Shown here: in pieces, positions 52,318-60,870 of the stretch
How the letters are laid out: every line of letters begins with the position of its first letter
How positions within the stretch are numbered: position 1 is the first letter of the stretch
Assembly: GCF_002994635.1 (NCBI RefSeq)
Contig: NZ_PVNL01000013.1
Span: 117,184 to 181,183, forward strand
Source: Enhygromyxa salina
GTDB lineage: Bacteria; Myxococcota_A; Polyangia; Nannocystales; Nannocystaceae
DNA: 64,000 nucleotides
Reading direction: 5' to 3'
Program-made: the position numbers and the translations under genes
The notes under the pieces: model-generated
Seen by the model: the letters and a program-made list of their open reading frames with translations, nothing else
The model's database searches: none
Told to the model about the DNA's origin: nothing

Positions 52318-52814
52318 GTGTTCTCGCCCGACGAGTGTGCACGGATCCTCGCCCACGACTCGCCGTGGTCGCCCGCGCAGGTCAGTGACGGCTTCGGCAA
52401 GGGCACCAGCGCGGGCGACAAGCGAGCGAGCTCGGCCCCGAGCACGAGTGGGTCTTTGCTCGCCTCGCAACATTTCTGAGCGAGCACGCGACCTACGGGT
52501 TTGCGCTGCGCGAGCTCGAGTCGCCGATCAAGCTGCAGCGCTACGGCCCCGGCGACTACCACGGCTGGCACGTCGACCTCGCGGGGCCCGGCTGCCACGA
52601 GCGCAAGCTGGGCATCTCGGTCCAGCTCTCGGCGCCGACCGACTACGAGGGCGGGCAGCTGCGCGTGTACGATCCCCCGGCGCACGCGGCCGTCCCGTCC
52701 GAGCTCGGCTGCGCGATCGCGTTTCCAGCTTACGTGCCGCACGAGGTCGCGCCGGTCACCCGCGGTGTTCGCCACGCGCTGACGGCCTGGGCCGTGGGGC
52801 CGCCATTCACCTGA
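52318..52814 (+). pseudogene. Frameshifted 2-oxoglutarate/Fe(II) oxygenase (PKHD/prolyl-hydroxylase type)
   Basis: GTG 52318 opens FSPDECARILAHDSPWSPAQ and VSDGFGKGTSAGDKR. After about 52435 the homology continues one frame over: FARLATFLSEHATYGFALRE, LQRYGPGDYHGWHVDLAGPG, ISVQLSAPTDYEGGQLRVYD and AFPAYVPHEVAPVTRGVRHA, ending at TGA 52812-52814. The Fe ligands (HxD in WHVD, then HEV) and the 2-oxoglutarate Arg (TRGVRH) are intact. Only one frameshift separates this from a normal ~165-residue enzyme, so a sequencing indel is possible. Confidence 0.65.
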
Positions 52815-52823
52815 GCGAGGGGC

Positions 52824-53765
52824 TCAGCACTGCGCTTGGCAGTCGTTGACGGCGATCCCCACGCAGGTCTGATCCCACGCCGTGTCACAGCAATACGGAT
52901 CGAGCCCGCACACGCAGTTCTCGACGAACGGTACCTGACAGCCCGAGGTCAGCTTGGACATGCAGCAGTTCCCGTCGTTGCACAGGCCAAACTCGTAGCC
53001 GCTGCAATTATTGTTGCACAGCAGCGTGCCGCCGCCGAACCCGACTGACGCGCAGCTCTCACCGTTGAGGTTGTTGCCGTCGCACTGCTCGTCGTCGTCG
53101 ATCACACCATTGCCACACCCCGCGCTGGTGCAGCCGTTGGTGTCGAAGCCGTCGCAGTTGGGCAGGCACACCAGCGCGCCGCCCGTAAAGCCCTGGGTCT
53201 GGCAGGTCTGGCCGTTGAGCATGTTGCCGTCGCAGGCCTCGCCACCGTCGATCTGACCGTTGCCGCAGGTGTCGATCGTGCAACCGCTGGTGTCCAGGCT
53301 CGCGCAGCCCTGGCCGCAGACCAGGGTGCCACCGTCAAACCCCAGCGACATGCAGGTGTTGCCGTCGAGGTTGGTGCCGTCGCAGACCTCGGGGCCGTCG
53401 ACGACCCCGTTGCCGCAGGTCTCGCTGAAGCAGTTGCTGGTGTCGAAGCCCGAGCAGTCGCTCGCGCAGCTGAGGATACCGCCGTCGAACGCGAGGGTCG
53501 TGCAGCTCTGGCCGGCGAGGTTGTTGTTGTCGCAGAACTCCGCGCCCTCGACGACTCCGTCGCCGCAGATCGGACCCTCGTCGGTGTCGCCGTCGCCGTC
53601 GCCGTCGCCGGTGGTCTCGTCGTTGTCGGTGTTGGTGTCCCCACCCAGCGACAGCGACGAGAAGGTGTTCGCGCCCGTGGCCGCGTCGCCGTCGCCCACC
53701 GCACAGGCGAGCGAGGGCAGGACGCAGAGCCCAAGAGCCAAGGTTGCCGCGCGAGTCCAGGCCAT
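52824..53765 (-). CDS. Cys-rich repeat secreted protein with Gly-Asp spacer
   Basis: 313 residues from ATG 53765. The signal is hydrophobic (ATLALGLCVLPSLAC), with a lipobox-like LACAV. An acidic spacer with GDGDGD follows. Then five units of ~40 residues, each CGDGxVxxxExCDxxNLxGxxC...FxGGxLxCxxxCxxxDTSxC, a long variant of the myxobacterial disulfide repeat. A final Cys-rich domain holds NCCMSKLTSGCQVPFVENCV and CCDTAWDQTCVGIAV. Likely an extracellular or surface protein; role unknown. It is the third such architecture in the window. Confidence 0.88.
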   Translation of the reverse strand: MAWTRAATLALGLCVLPSLACAVGDGDAATGANTFSSLSLGGDTNTDNDETTGDGDGDGDTDEGPICGDGVVEGAEFCDNNNLAGQSCTTLAFDGGILSCASDCSGFDTSNCFSETCGNGVVDGPEVCDGTNLDGNTCMSLGFDGGTLVCGQGCASLDTSGCTIDTCGNGQIDGGEACDGNMLNGQTCQTQGFTGGALVCLPNCDGFDTNGCTSAGCGNGVIDDDEQCDGNNLNGESCASVGFGGGTLLCNNNCSGYEFGLCNDGNCCMSKLTSGCQVPFVENCVCGLDPYCCDTAWDQTCVGIAVNDCQAQC

Positions 53766-53817
53766 CGGCACAAATAGTACCGAAGTCTGACCCGCGGGTT
53801 GGGACCTAGGTGGGGAT

Positions 53818-55923
53818 CTAGTCTTCGCGCCGACGAATCGCCGCTGCGAGCAGCAGCAACCCAAACGCGAGGCCACCGGCCGGGGCGTCTTGATCCGTGA
53901 CCGAGCACGCCACGCTGCCACCGCCGCCGCCGCCGGACTTGGGCGGCCGCTCATCGCCCCCGACTTCACCACCGGGGTCCGGGACGACGTCGGCGGTGTC
54001 GGAGGCCGCCGGCTTTTTGGCGCCGCCGCTGCTCCACAGCGCGTTCGGGCAGCCAGCCGAGTCGATCCTGGCGAGGATGCCCTTGGCGATCTTCACGTCG
54101 GCGCTGTGGCGAGGATCCGTCGCGTCGACGTTGGCCGTGAAGGTGCTGAACGCCGCCTGGGCCTGCTCACACTCCTGGCCCTTCCACGCCGCGTCGCCGA
54201 TCCGAAACGCCAGCGCGTGGTTGGTGGGCAGGATGTAGTAGGCCCGCTCGTACTTGCCGATCGCCGCCTTGAAGTCGAGCTCGAGGTCCAGCGCCTGCGC
54301 CTCCGCGTAGAGGTCGCGGGCGTGGGTCTCTTTCTCGCCGACGGCCCACTTCGGGCACATGCCAGCGGCCGACTCTTCCTGGTAGCGCTTGGTCTCGCGC
54401 AGCTGGGTGCGATGCAGCTTGGGATCGCCGACGGTCAGGAAGTACGCGAAGTAGGTGTCGGCGTCCGCACACTCGCGCGAATTCCAGCTCGCGACCGCGA
54501 CCTGAAACGCCAGGGCGTGGTCCTCTGGGGTGAGCTGGTAGGCGAGCGCGTAGGTGGTCGCGGCCCCGCCCCAGTCTTCTTGTTTGCCGAGCTCTTCGGC
54601 CCGCTTGACCAGGGTCCCTGCGAGCGCGGCTTCGTCGGCGGGCGTGCGGGGCGGGCACTCGAAGGTCTTGAGCTCGCCGAGGGTCTTGTTAGCGAGGGCC
54701 AGCTCGGGCGCGAACAAGGTCTGGTCGCCGTACTGGACGAAGCGCTCGAGGTTGATCCGCGCGCGCTCGCAGTCCTTGGCCTTCGCGGCCGCGTCGCCGG
54801 TCTTGTAGGCCAGCACCAGGTTGTCGGGCGCGAGCACGTAGGCCTCTTCGAACGCGTCGGCGGCCGACAGCCAGTCGCCGCGATCAGCCGCCTCCTTGCC
54901 GATCTTTTGCAGCTTGGCGATGCGTGCCGTGACGGCGGCCGGAGGCAGCCCCGCGACCGTGCTCTGGTTGGCGCTGCCCGGCGGGGGCATCACGGCCACG
55001 TTGGGAACCGCCGCCGTCGTGGTCGTGGCGGCGGTCGCCCCCGCGTCGGTGGTCGTGGTGGTGGTCGCGGCCGCGTCGGTGGTCGTGGTCGCGGCCGCGT
55101 CGGTGGTCGCGGTCTCGGCCGCGTCGGTGGTCGCGACGGCGACCTCGGCTTCGGCCTCGCCCTCGACCGCCGCGTCGCCGGTCGTCTCCATCGGCTCGAT
55201 CGCCTCACCGTTCATGGCGGCCATCAAGTTCTTGGTCGCCTGCGCGGCCTTGGCCGGCAGCTCGGTGAGCGAGTTCTTGGCCTCGGTCGCCGCGTTCTTG
55301 ACGGTGTTGGGCAGCTCCTTGGCGGTCGCGATGTCGGCCTCGATCTGGACCCCACCATCACCGACCGCGACCGCGAGCTCACCGGACAGCTCCTTGGTGG
55401 TCTTGAGCGCCAGCTTGGGCGTGGACATGGCCAGCTTGCCGATGTTCTTGCCCGCGACCTTGATCCGCCCGGGGACGCCCTGCAGATCCACGCCGACTTG
55501 CTTGATCTTGGCGAGGGTCGCCTCGATCTTGGCGCGGGCGTCTTCGTACTCCGTGACCGCGCCGATCTCGATCGTGCCGTCCTTGAACGCGACGGTGCAC
55601 ATCGCCGAGAACGCGGCGGGGTCGATGTCGAGCTCGGCCCGCAGCGCCGCGATCTCGTCGGCGAGGCGGACCGCGTTGTCGATTGGCTCCGCGGCCCAGA
55701 CCACCTGCGCGGTCATCTGGTTCGGGACATCCACAAACTCGTCGAACGTACGCTCGTACTCGGGCGCGGGCGGCCCTTCTGCTGGCGCAGTGCTGCCGCT
55801 GGCGCTAGCGCTGCCGCTGGCAGACAGATCGCAGCCGAACAGGGACACGGCCGAAGCGGCCAAAATGGTGCATCGCATCCAATGCGACGCGGTGCTGATA
55901 CCTCGAAATTTGCTGGTCATCAT
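53818..55923 (-). CDS. TPR lipoprotein with C-terminal MYXO-CTERM-like anchor
   Basis: 701 residues. N-terminal signal with lipobox SLFGC (about residue 31). A helical acidic domain (residues ~55-240), then a low-complexity stretch of (T)n-D-A-A repeats (residues ~250-305). Three TPR-like blocks follow, each with a similar form (WLSAADAFEEAYVLAPDNLV; WGGAATTYALAYQLTPEDHA; KAAIGKYERAYYILPTNHAL), each followed by a CERA/CADA/CEQA helix. The end is a Gly/Ser linker, ACSV and GLAFGLLLLAAAIRRRED, i.e. a Cys, hydrophobic helix and basic tail like the MYXO-CTERM sorting signal. The protein thus carries lipidation at one end and a membrane anchor at the other. Confidence 0.82.
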   Translation of the reverse strand: MMTSKFRGISTASHWMRCTILAASAVSLFGCDLSASGSASASGSTAPAEGPPAPEYERTFDEFVDVPNQMTAQVVWAAEPIDNAVRLADEIAALRAELDIDPAAFSAMCTVAFKDGTIEIGAVTEYEDARAKIEATLAKIKQVGVDLQGVPGRIKVAGKNIGKLAMSTPKLALKTTKELSGELAVAVGDGGVQIEADIATAKELPNTVKNAATEAKNSLTELPAKAAQATKNLMAAMNGEAIEPMETTGDAAVEGEAEAEVAVATTDAAETATTDAAATTTTDAAATTTTTTDAGATAATTTTAAVPNVAVMPPPGSANQSTVAGLPPAAVTARIAKLQKIGKEAADRGDWLSAADAFEEAYVLAPDNLVLAYKTGDAAAKAKDCERARINLERFVQYGDQTLFAPELALANKTLGELKTFECPPRTPADEAALAGTLVKRAEELGKQEDWGGAATTYALAYQLTPEDHALAFQVAVASWNSRECADADTYFAYFLTVGDPKLHRTQLRETKRYQEESAAGMCPKWAVGEKETHARDLYAEAQALDLELDFKAAIGKYERAYYILPTNHALAFRIGDAAWKGQECEQAQAAFSTFTANVDATDPRHSADVKIAKGILARIDSAGCPNALWSSGGAKKPAASDTADVVPDPGGEVGGDERPPKSGGGGGGSVACSVTDQDAPAGGLAFGLLLLAAAIRRRED

Positions 55924-56020
55924 CCGCGGGAGAGTTGGGGTCGGAGGCTCGCAGAAAAGCCAGCGACGCTCAATGAGCGTCCCATGCGCATAGTCACGCT
56001 ACCGCGCGCGGACACGCACT

Positions 56021-57883
56021 TCAGCGCGAGTTGAGTCGGCGTTCGAGGGCCACGTTGTCGCGGTCGAGTTTGGCTTGCGCGATCACCCAGTCCGGCACGT
56101 CCCCGGCCGCGGCGAGATCGAACACCACGGCCAGATCTTGGTCGGCTCCATCCAGGTCGCCCAACCGGTGGCGCAGGTGGGCGCGCCGCATGTGGAAGAT
56201 CGGCTGGCGCGGACGCAGCTCGATCGCACGATCCAGGCTCGCCAGCGCGTCGCGGGGCTCACCGATCCCATCTTGGACCATCGCCAAATTGTAGTAGTGG
56301 ACCGGGTGCGGCTCGTCGCGATGACCGCGCGGCCATGGGCCCTGCACCAGCGCGAGACCGGCGAGCAACACCACCCAGCGCGCGATCGCGGGCGGTCCGG
56401 CATCGCGCGCGTCTTGACCTGCAAGTTCGCTCCCACGCGGTCCCGGTGTTCGTGCCCGTAGCCGTTCAAGTAGCCGTGCCAGCCGCGGCCGCCCCCACCA
56501 GCGCAGCGCGAGCAAACCAGGCCCAGCGAGCACCGCCAGCGGCACCACCAGCGGCAGCCGATGCTGAGCCGAGGTGAAGTACAGCAAGTTGGCGGCCAGC
56601 ACCGCGCCGACCTGACCGGCCAAGAACCACCCGAGCGCTCGCCGAGCTGACCGCGTGCGAACGAACGCCGGGGGTGGCTCCGGTGGCTCGCCGGTCTCGC
56701 GCGGTTGCCAGCGTCCCCCCAACACCGCCCCGGCCCCGAGCAGCCCGAGCGCCAGCAACATCGAGAAACTCACGCCCACGCGATGGGCCCAGGGCAGCAG
56801 CTCGCGCTCGCCCAGCCAGTCGTAGTCCTGGGTCAATTGCTGGTCGCCGAGCGTGAGCCACAGCTTGCGTCCCTCGAGCTTCACCCACGCTCCCGGGTTG
56901 GCCGCGATCCACTCGAACGAGCGGGCATAGAGCGCGTCTCCGATCTTCCGGGCTCGCTCGCGCGCTGGCAGCTTGGGATCGATGCCCAGGACCTCCGCGA
57001 GCTCCTGACTTTCGGTGCCAAGCCGGGCGCTGAGGAGATCGGCGTCGTTCCACACGCCCCGTGCCTTGGGATTGTTGCCGATCAAGAACGAGGTTCCACC
57101 GCCGTGCACGGGCTGGACGTCGGGGTACCCGGTGACGGCGAGGTTGCGCGCGGCCATCGGCGCCAGCGCCAGCGTCGTGCCGAGCACCGTCGTCGCGACC
57201 GTGAGCGCGACGAGCTTCCACGACCGACTGGGCGTCTCGCCGTCGCCCCGCGCGAGCAGGCCCACCGCGATCAGCGTGAACGGCAGCGCCAGCACCATGT
57301 TCGGGCGCGCGAGGATCGACAGCCCAGCCGCGAGCCCGAGCCCGAGCGAGGCCAGCACGCGGGGACCCGTGCGCGACTCGTCCCGGTCGAGCGTGACCCG
57401 CAGCAGCGCGACGAAGCCGGCGAGCACCAACACGTTGCACGCGATCCCGAGCTCGGCGCTGACGAACTTGTTCTCGTAGAACGCCAGGCCTGGATGCGCG
57501 AGCAGGGCGATCGTCGACAGCAGCCCGGCCCGACGACCCCACAGTCGTACCACCACCCGATGAAACACCCCGAGGGTCACGAACGCGAGCAGCAGCTGGA
57601 CCAACAGCCCGACCGAGGGCCACGCCCGGACCATCATGCCGAGCGCGAGCAGGTACGCGTAGGCGCCCTGCAGATAGAACGCCTCGGTGCCGAGCGGCGG
57701 GTGGGTCACGATGTCACGGGCGGCCTGCTCGTAGACGGCGCCGTCCGAGAAGGTCGCGTGGGCGAAGGGGACGTCGCCCAGGTAGCTGGCGTGATAGACG
57801 ACCCGATACGCGACCAGGACCACCACGATCCAGACCAGCGCGCGCTCGAGCTTGTTGTCGTCGTCCGCGCTCGCCACACCCAC
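56021..57883 (-). CDS. GT-C membrane glycosyltransferase-like protein with TPR tail
   Basis: About 620 residues; GTG 57883 or the in-frame GTG two codons later. The N-terminal ~450 residues form ten or more transmembrane helices with a first periplasmic loop HATFSDGAVYEQAARDIVTH, which carries the Asp expected in GT39/ArnT-like enzymes. Further motifs are AGLLSTIALLAHPGLAFYEN and KFVSAELGIACNVLVL. A soluble C-terminal part holds TPR-like helices (IGEPRDALASLDRAIELRPR, HMRRAHLRHRLGDLDGADQD). It would transfer sugar from a lipid carrier to a protein or glycan outside; substrate unknown. Divergent from DUF1415 with a 13-base gap. Confidence 0.8.
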   Translation of the reverse strand: MGVASADDDNKLERALVWIVVVLVAYRVVYHASYLGDVPFAHATFSDGAVYEQAARDIVTHPPLGTEAFYLQGAYAYLLALGMMVRAWPSVGLLVQLLLAFVTLGVFHRVVVRLWGRRAGLLSTIALLAHPGLAFYENKFVSAELGIACNVLVLAGFVALLRVTLDRDESRTGPRVLASLGLGLAAGLSILARPNMVLALPFTLIAVGLLARGDGETPSRSWKLVALTVATTVLGTTLALAPMAARNLAVTGYPDVQPVHGGGTSFLIGNNPKARGVWNDADLLSARLGTESQELAEVLGIDPKLPARERARKIGDALYARSFEWIAANPGAWVKLEGRKLWLTLGDQQLTQDYDWLGERELLPWAHRVGVSFSMLLALGLLGAGAVLGGRWQPRETGEPPEPPPAFVRTRSARRALGWFLAGQVGAVLAANLLYFTSAQHRLPLVVPLAVLAGPGLLALRWWGRPRLARLLERLRARTPGPRGSELAGQDARDAGPPAIARWVVLLAGLALVQGPWPRGHRDEPHPVHYYNLAMVQDGIGEPRDALASLDRAIELRPRQPIFHMRRAHLRHRLGDLDGADQDLAVVFDLAAAGDVPDWVIAQAKLDRDNVALERRLNSR

Positions 57884-57896
57884 AGCATAGCCGGCT

Positions 57897-58625
57897 ATGC
57901 TGCGACCCGTGTCCGACCCCCCCGGCTGGCCGCCCGACGAGGCCGTGATCCAGGCGATCCACGATCGCTACCAACGCGAGATCGTCGAGGGCCTGAACCT
58001 GTGCCCCTTCGCTCGGCGCTCGCGGGAGCAGGGCCGCGTGCATCGGCCCGTGTTCGTCGCGACCGACGCTCACGACCCCAGCCCGCTCGAAGTCGCGCGG
58101 CAGCTCGGCACCCTGGTGAGCACCCACCGCGAGGCCGAGATCGTGCTGCTGACCTTCCCGATCCCGCCGGGCCACGCGTGGCACGAGCCGCCCGCGTTCG
58201 AGCGGTTCTTGGCCGCGCTGCGGACCGCATGGTCGGCGCTCCCGCCACCGCGCCAGTTCTACATGGTCTCGTTTCATCCCCACCTCGCGGTCCCGCCAGA
58301 CCGCCCGCTGACCGCCGACTCGCTCGTCTCGATCCTGCGGCGCAGCCCTGATCCCGTGATCCAGTGTGTCGACGCCGAGCTGCTCGACCGCGTGCGCAAG
58401 CAGGCCCAGGCGAGCGCGCGCGAGCGGATGCTGCGGGAGCTCGAGCAGCAAGATCCCGCGCTCGCGGCCTTGTTTGCGCGGAGCGTCTCGGCCGATCCAG
58501 AGCTCTCGGGTGACATCGCCCGGCAGAACTTCGCGGCCCACGGGCGCGGCGAGGCCCAGGCTGATCTCGAGCGGGCGATCACGGCGTTGCTGCGCGAGCG
58601 CGATCGCAACTATGGCGTCGGCTGA
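57897..58625 (+). CDS. DUF1415 protein
   Basis: About 242 residues from ATG 57897 (GTG 57912 is a possible alternative). It carries the family's N-terminal signature YQREIVEGLNLCPFARRSRE, then a central FYMVSFHPHLAVPP block, LLRDRVRKQ-like helices and a C-terminal RQNFAAHGRGEAQADLERAI. DUF1415 proteins are small, soluble and widespread, of unknown function. Its start is 13 bases from the divergent glycosyltransferase gene, so both promoters must overlap the opposite coding sequence. Confidence 0.88.
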   Translation: MLRPVSDPPGWPPDEAVIQAIHDRYQREIVEGLNLCPFARRSREQGRVHRPVFVATDAHDPSPLEVARQLGTLVSTHREAEIVLLTFPIPPGHAWHEPPAFERFLAALRTAWSALPPPRQFYMVSFHPHLAVPPDRPLTADSLVSILRRSPDPVIQCVDAELLDRVRKQAQASARERMLRELEQQDPALAALFARSVSADPELSGDIARQNFAAHGRGEAQADLERAITALLRERDRNYGVG

Positions 58626-58640
58626 GCGCTCGCGGCTCAC

Positions 58641-60350
58641 TCACTCGGCGAGGAGCTGATACACCCGCACCGTCCCGCTGACCTCGTTCGCCACGATCAA
58701 CAGCGGCTCGCCGCTTGGACTGTCCGCCGCCGTCACGAGCTCGAGCCCCTCGGGGCCAAGATCGCCAGCCGTGCCCAACTCGGGATCCCCGGCGAAGTCG
58801 CGGGTCGAGTTGTCGTACAGCACAAAGCTCGGGCTCAGCGGATCCGACACGTCGTAGACCATGATCCCACCGATCCGCTCGAGCCCGATGAACGCGTAGG
58901 TCTTGCCCCACAGCGCGCCTGTGACCACGCCCTCGGGCTCGGGGCCCTTGGCGTCGCTGCGACTCTCGAACGCCTCGTTCGAGTCGTTGGCGCCGTTGAA
59001 GTGCGCCGGGTCGACCTCCGCCGTGATCTGCTCGAGCTGGTCGCCGCTGTCCCACACCAGCGAGCCGTCCGCGGACCAGATGGAGATTGAGCGCGAGCCA
59101 AACGCGTAGAGCTGCTCATGGTCGCCGCCACCGCCGACGTCACCCATGACCGCGGACACCGTGAGCCGGCCGAGCTGCTCGTCTTGCTGCAAGCTCATCG
59201 CGCTGGGGAACTGGTCGAGATCGAGGACCAGGTGCTCGACCCGGACCTCCTCGTCGAGCGCGTCGTAGCCACGCGCGTCGCCCTCGTTGGCGGTAATGAG
59301 GTACTCCTGACCACCCACACGAAAGCTGTGGATACCGTCGGGTTGGTACATGCCGAACACCGGCCAATTGGCGATGTTGATCTGCCCGTCTTCATCGCTG
59401 GCGTCGAAGCCGTTGCCCGCGATCGAGTGGTCCTTGTATCCCAGCGGGACAATCTCGGTGATCGTGGCGCTGTCTAGATCCACGATCGCCAGCGCGTTGT
59501 TCTCTTGCAGCGTGACCCAGGCCGTGCTCGAGTCCGCGGACACGGCCACGAACTCCGGCTCCATGTCCTGGGCCACGCTCGAGCCCAGCCCAAACACCCG
59601 CACCTGGGGGTCGAGATTGTTCGGGTTGAACCCGCTGAAGTCGGCGATCTGCACGTCGCCATCGGTCAGCGACGCAACGTCTGCGCTGACGTCGATGATC
59701 GCCACCGCGCCCTCGGGGTCGATGATGTAGTCGTCCTCGGGCTCGCCCTCGCAGGCGACCACCAACTTGGTCCGATCCGGCGTGAACGTGAGCATGTCTG
59801 GCAGCGCGCCGACCTGCAGATCGTTGACGTACGCCAGGTCGGCGGCCGCAACCAGGACGACGCGCCCTGGAGCCTGAGCGGGGGCGGCAGCGACCGCGAC
59901 CGCGACCAGCCCGTCTGCCACGTCGACGCTGGTCGGCGAGTCTCCGTAGGCGCCGAGGTCGAGGCTATCGAGCAAGGTGGGCGTCGCCGGATCCGAGAGA
60001 TCGAGCACATCGACCGCCTTGGCGTCACCGTTGACCACGAACAAGCGGGCGCTGGCCGGATCAAACGCGGTGATCTCGGCGGCGCTCGCGTCGAACACAC
60101 CGGTCTCGTAGACACCGATCGGCTCGAGGCCGATCAGCGTCAACTCGTCGCAGTCGTCGTCGTGCTTACCCTTACCCTTTTTCTTGCCTTTGCCCTTGCC
60201 TTTGCCTTTGCCCTTGCCCTTGCCTCTAAAGCTCTCGGATCTATCCCCATCGTCGAGACTTGGGCTCATATCACTACAACCTTGCAGCATGGCGATGGCG
60301 GCGACGGCTAGCGTGAACTCGACTGCAAACGCAACATTACGTTGGTACAT
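58641..60350 (-). CDS. Choice-of-anchor I-type beta-propeller lipoprotein with Gly-Lys spacer
   Basis: 569 residues from ATG 60350, with GAAGG seven bases upstream. The signal ends in lipobox AMLQGC. Residues ~43-62 are alternating Gly-Lys (about nine GK pairs), an unusual basic spacer. The rest matches the choice-of-anchor I/alkaline-phosphatase-like propeller family: ASARLFVVNGDAKAVDVLDL, AGNGFDASDEDGQINIANWP, YLITANEGDARGYDALDEEV, YAFGSRSISIWSADGSLVWD, FESRSDAKGPEPEGVVTGAL and DPSSP-like anchoring, then ELGTAGDLGPEGLELVTAAD. Likely a surface protein. It is convergent with DUF1415. Confidence 0.88.
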   Translation of the reverse strand: MYQRNVAFAVEFTLAVAAIAMLQGCSDMSPSLDDGDRSESFRGKGKGKGKGKGKGKKKGKGKHDDDCDELTLIGLEPIGVYETGVFDASAAEITAFDPASARLFVVNGDAKAVDVLDLSDPATPTLLDSLDLGAYGDSPTSVDVADGLVAVAVAAAPAQAPGRVVLVAAADLAYVNDLQVGALPDMLTFTPDRTKLVVACEGEPEDDYIIDPEGAVAIIDVSADVASLTDGDVQIADFSGFNPNNLDPQVRVFGLGSSVAQDMEPEFVAVSADSSTAWVTLQENNALAIVDLDSATITEIVPLGYKDHSIAGNGFDASDEDGQINIANWPVFGMYQPDGIHSFRVGGQEYLITANEGDARGYDALDEEVRVEHLVLDLDQFPSAMSLQQDEQLGRLTVSAVMGDVGGGGDHEQLYAFGSRSISIWSADGSLVWDSGDQLEQITAEVDPAHFNGANDSNEAFESRSDAKGPEPEGVVTGALWGKTYAFIGLERIGGIMVYDVSDPLSPSFVLYDNSTRDFAGDPELGTAGDLGPEGLELVTAADSPSGEPLLIVANEVSGTVRVYQLLAE

Positions 60351-60430
60351 GACTTGCCCTTCATTGAAGCAACAATGTGTACGACGAGCGTCACAGACAG
60401 ACAACATCCAGACTGCGCGAACGTAAACAA

Positions 60431-60461
60431 GAGCCCGCACGCACCACTTGCGCGCGGGCCC
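60431..60461 (-). terminator. Possible terminator beyond the amine-oxidase remnant
   Basis: On the minus strand CCCGC-GCGCA pairs with TGCGT-GCGGG (10 bp with one G-T wobble, five-base loop) and is followed by TCTTGTTT. It lies about 20 bases after the stop of the amine-oxidase fragment, so it may be the old terminator of that gene. Confidence 0.45.
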
Positions 60462-60479
60462 GGCTGGCTGGCTCGTCGC

Positions 60480-60870
60480 TCACTCCGGGCAGATGAAGGG
60501 GTACGCCCGATTGTCGATGATCGGCTCGATGTCAAAGAAGTCATTGAGCACCGACTCCGCGGTGCAGTACGCGCCTTCTACCCAGGCCTGGTCGTTGGAG
60601 TAGGTCTCGCCCACGATGAAGATGTCGGCGTCCTGACGGGGGTGTCCTGCGAGCTCGGGACCGTGCGCTGACGCTTGGCCCCGAGCTCGAGCTCGCGCCA
60701 GAAGGTCGTGTTGTCCTCGTCGTCGTAGCTGGCCAAGATCCCATAGACTGGCTTGCGGGTCTGGTCCGTGCGTTGTTGCCGAGATACGACCATCCGGATC
60801 GGCGAGTTCGTGACGCTGGGGCCGTTGCGTGACTGGGCTCGGCCAAGGCATGGTCCCGTAGGTGACCTCG
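60480..60870 (-). pseudogene. C-terminal fragment of a flavin amine oxidase (frameshifted)
   Basis: The last part reads DADIFIVGETYSNDQAWVEG and AYCTAESVLNDFFDIEPIID in the frame that ends at 60480. The preceding part, GPSVTNSPIRMVV and KPVYGILASYDDEDNTTFWR, lies in another frame, with the shift near 60650-60690. These match the end of flavin monoamine/L-amino-acid oxidases (the GE-Y...GWVEGA block binds FAD; the ...LLASYND...W strand is upstream of it). The N-terminal FAD domain is absent, so the gene is dead. Confidence 0.6.
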
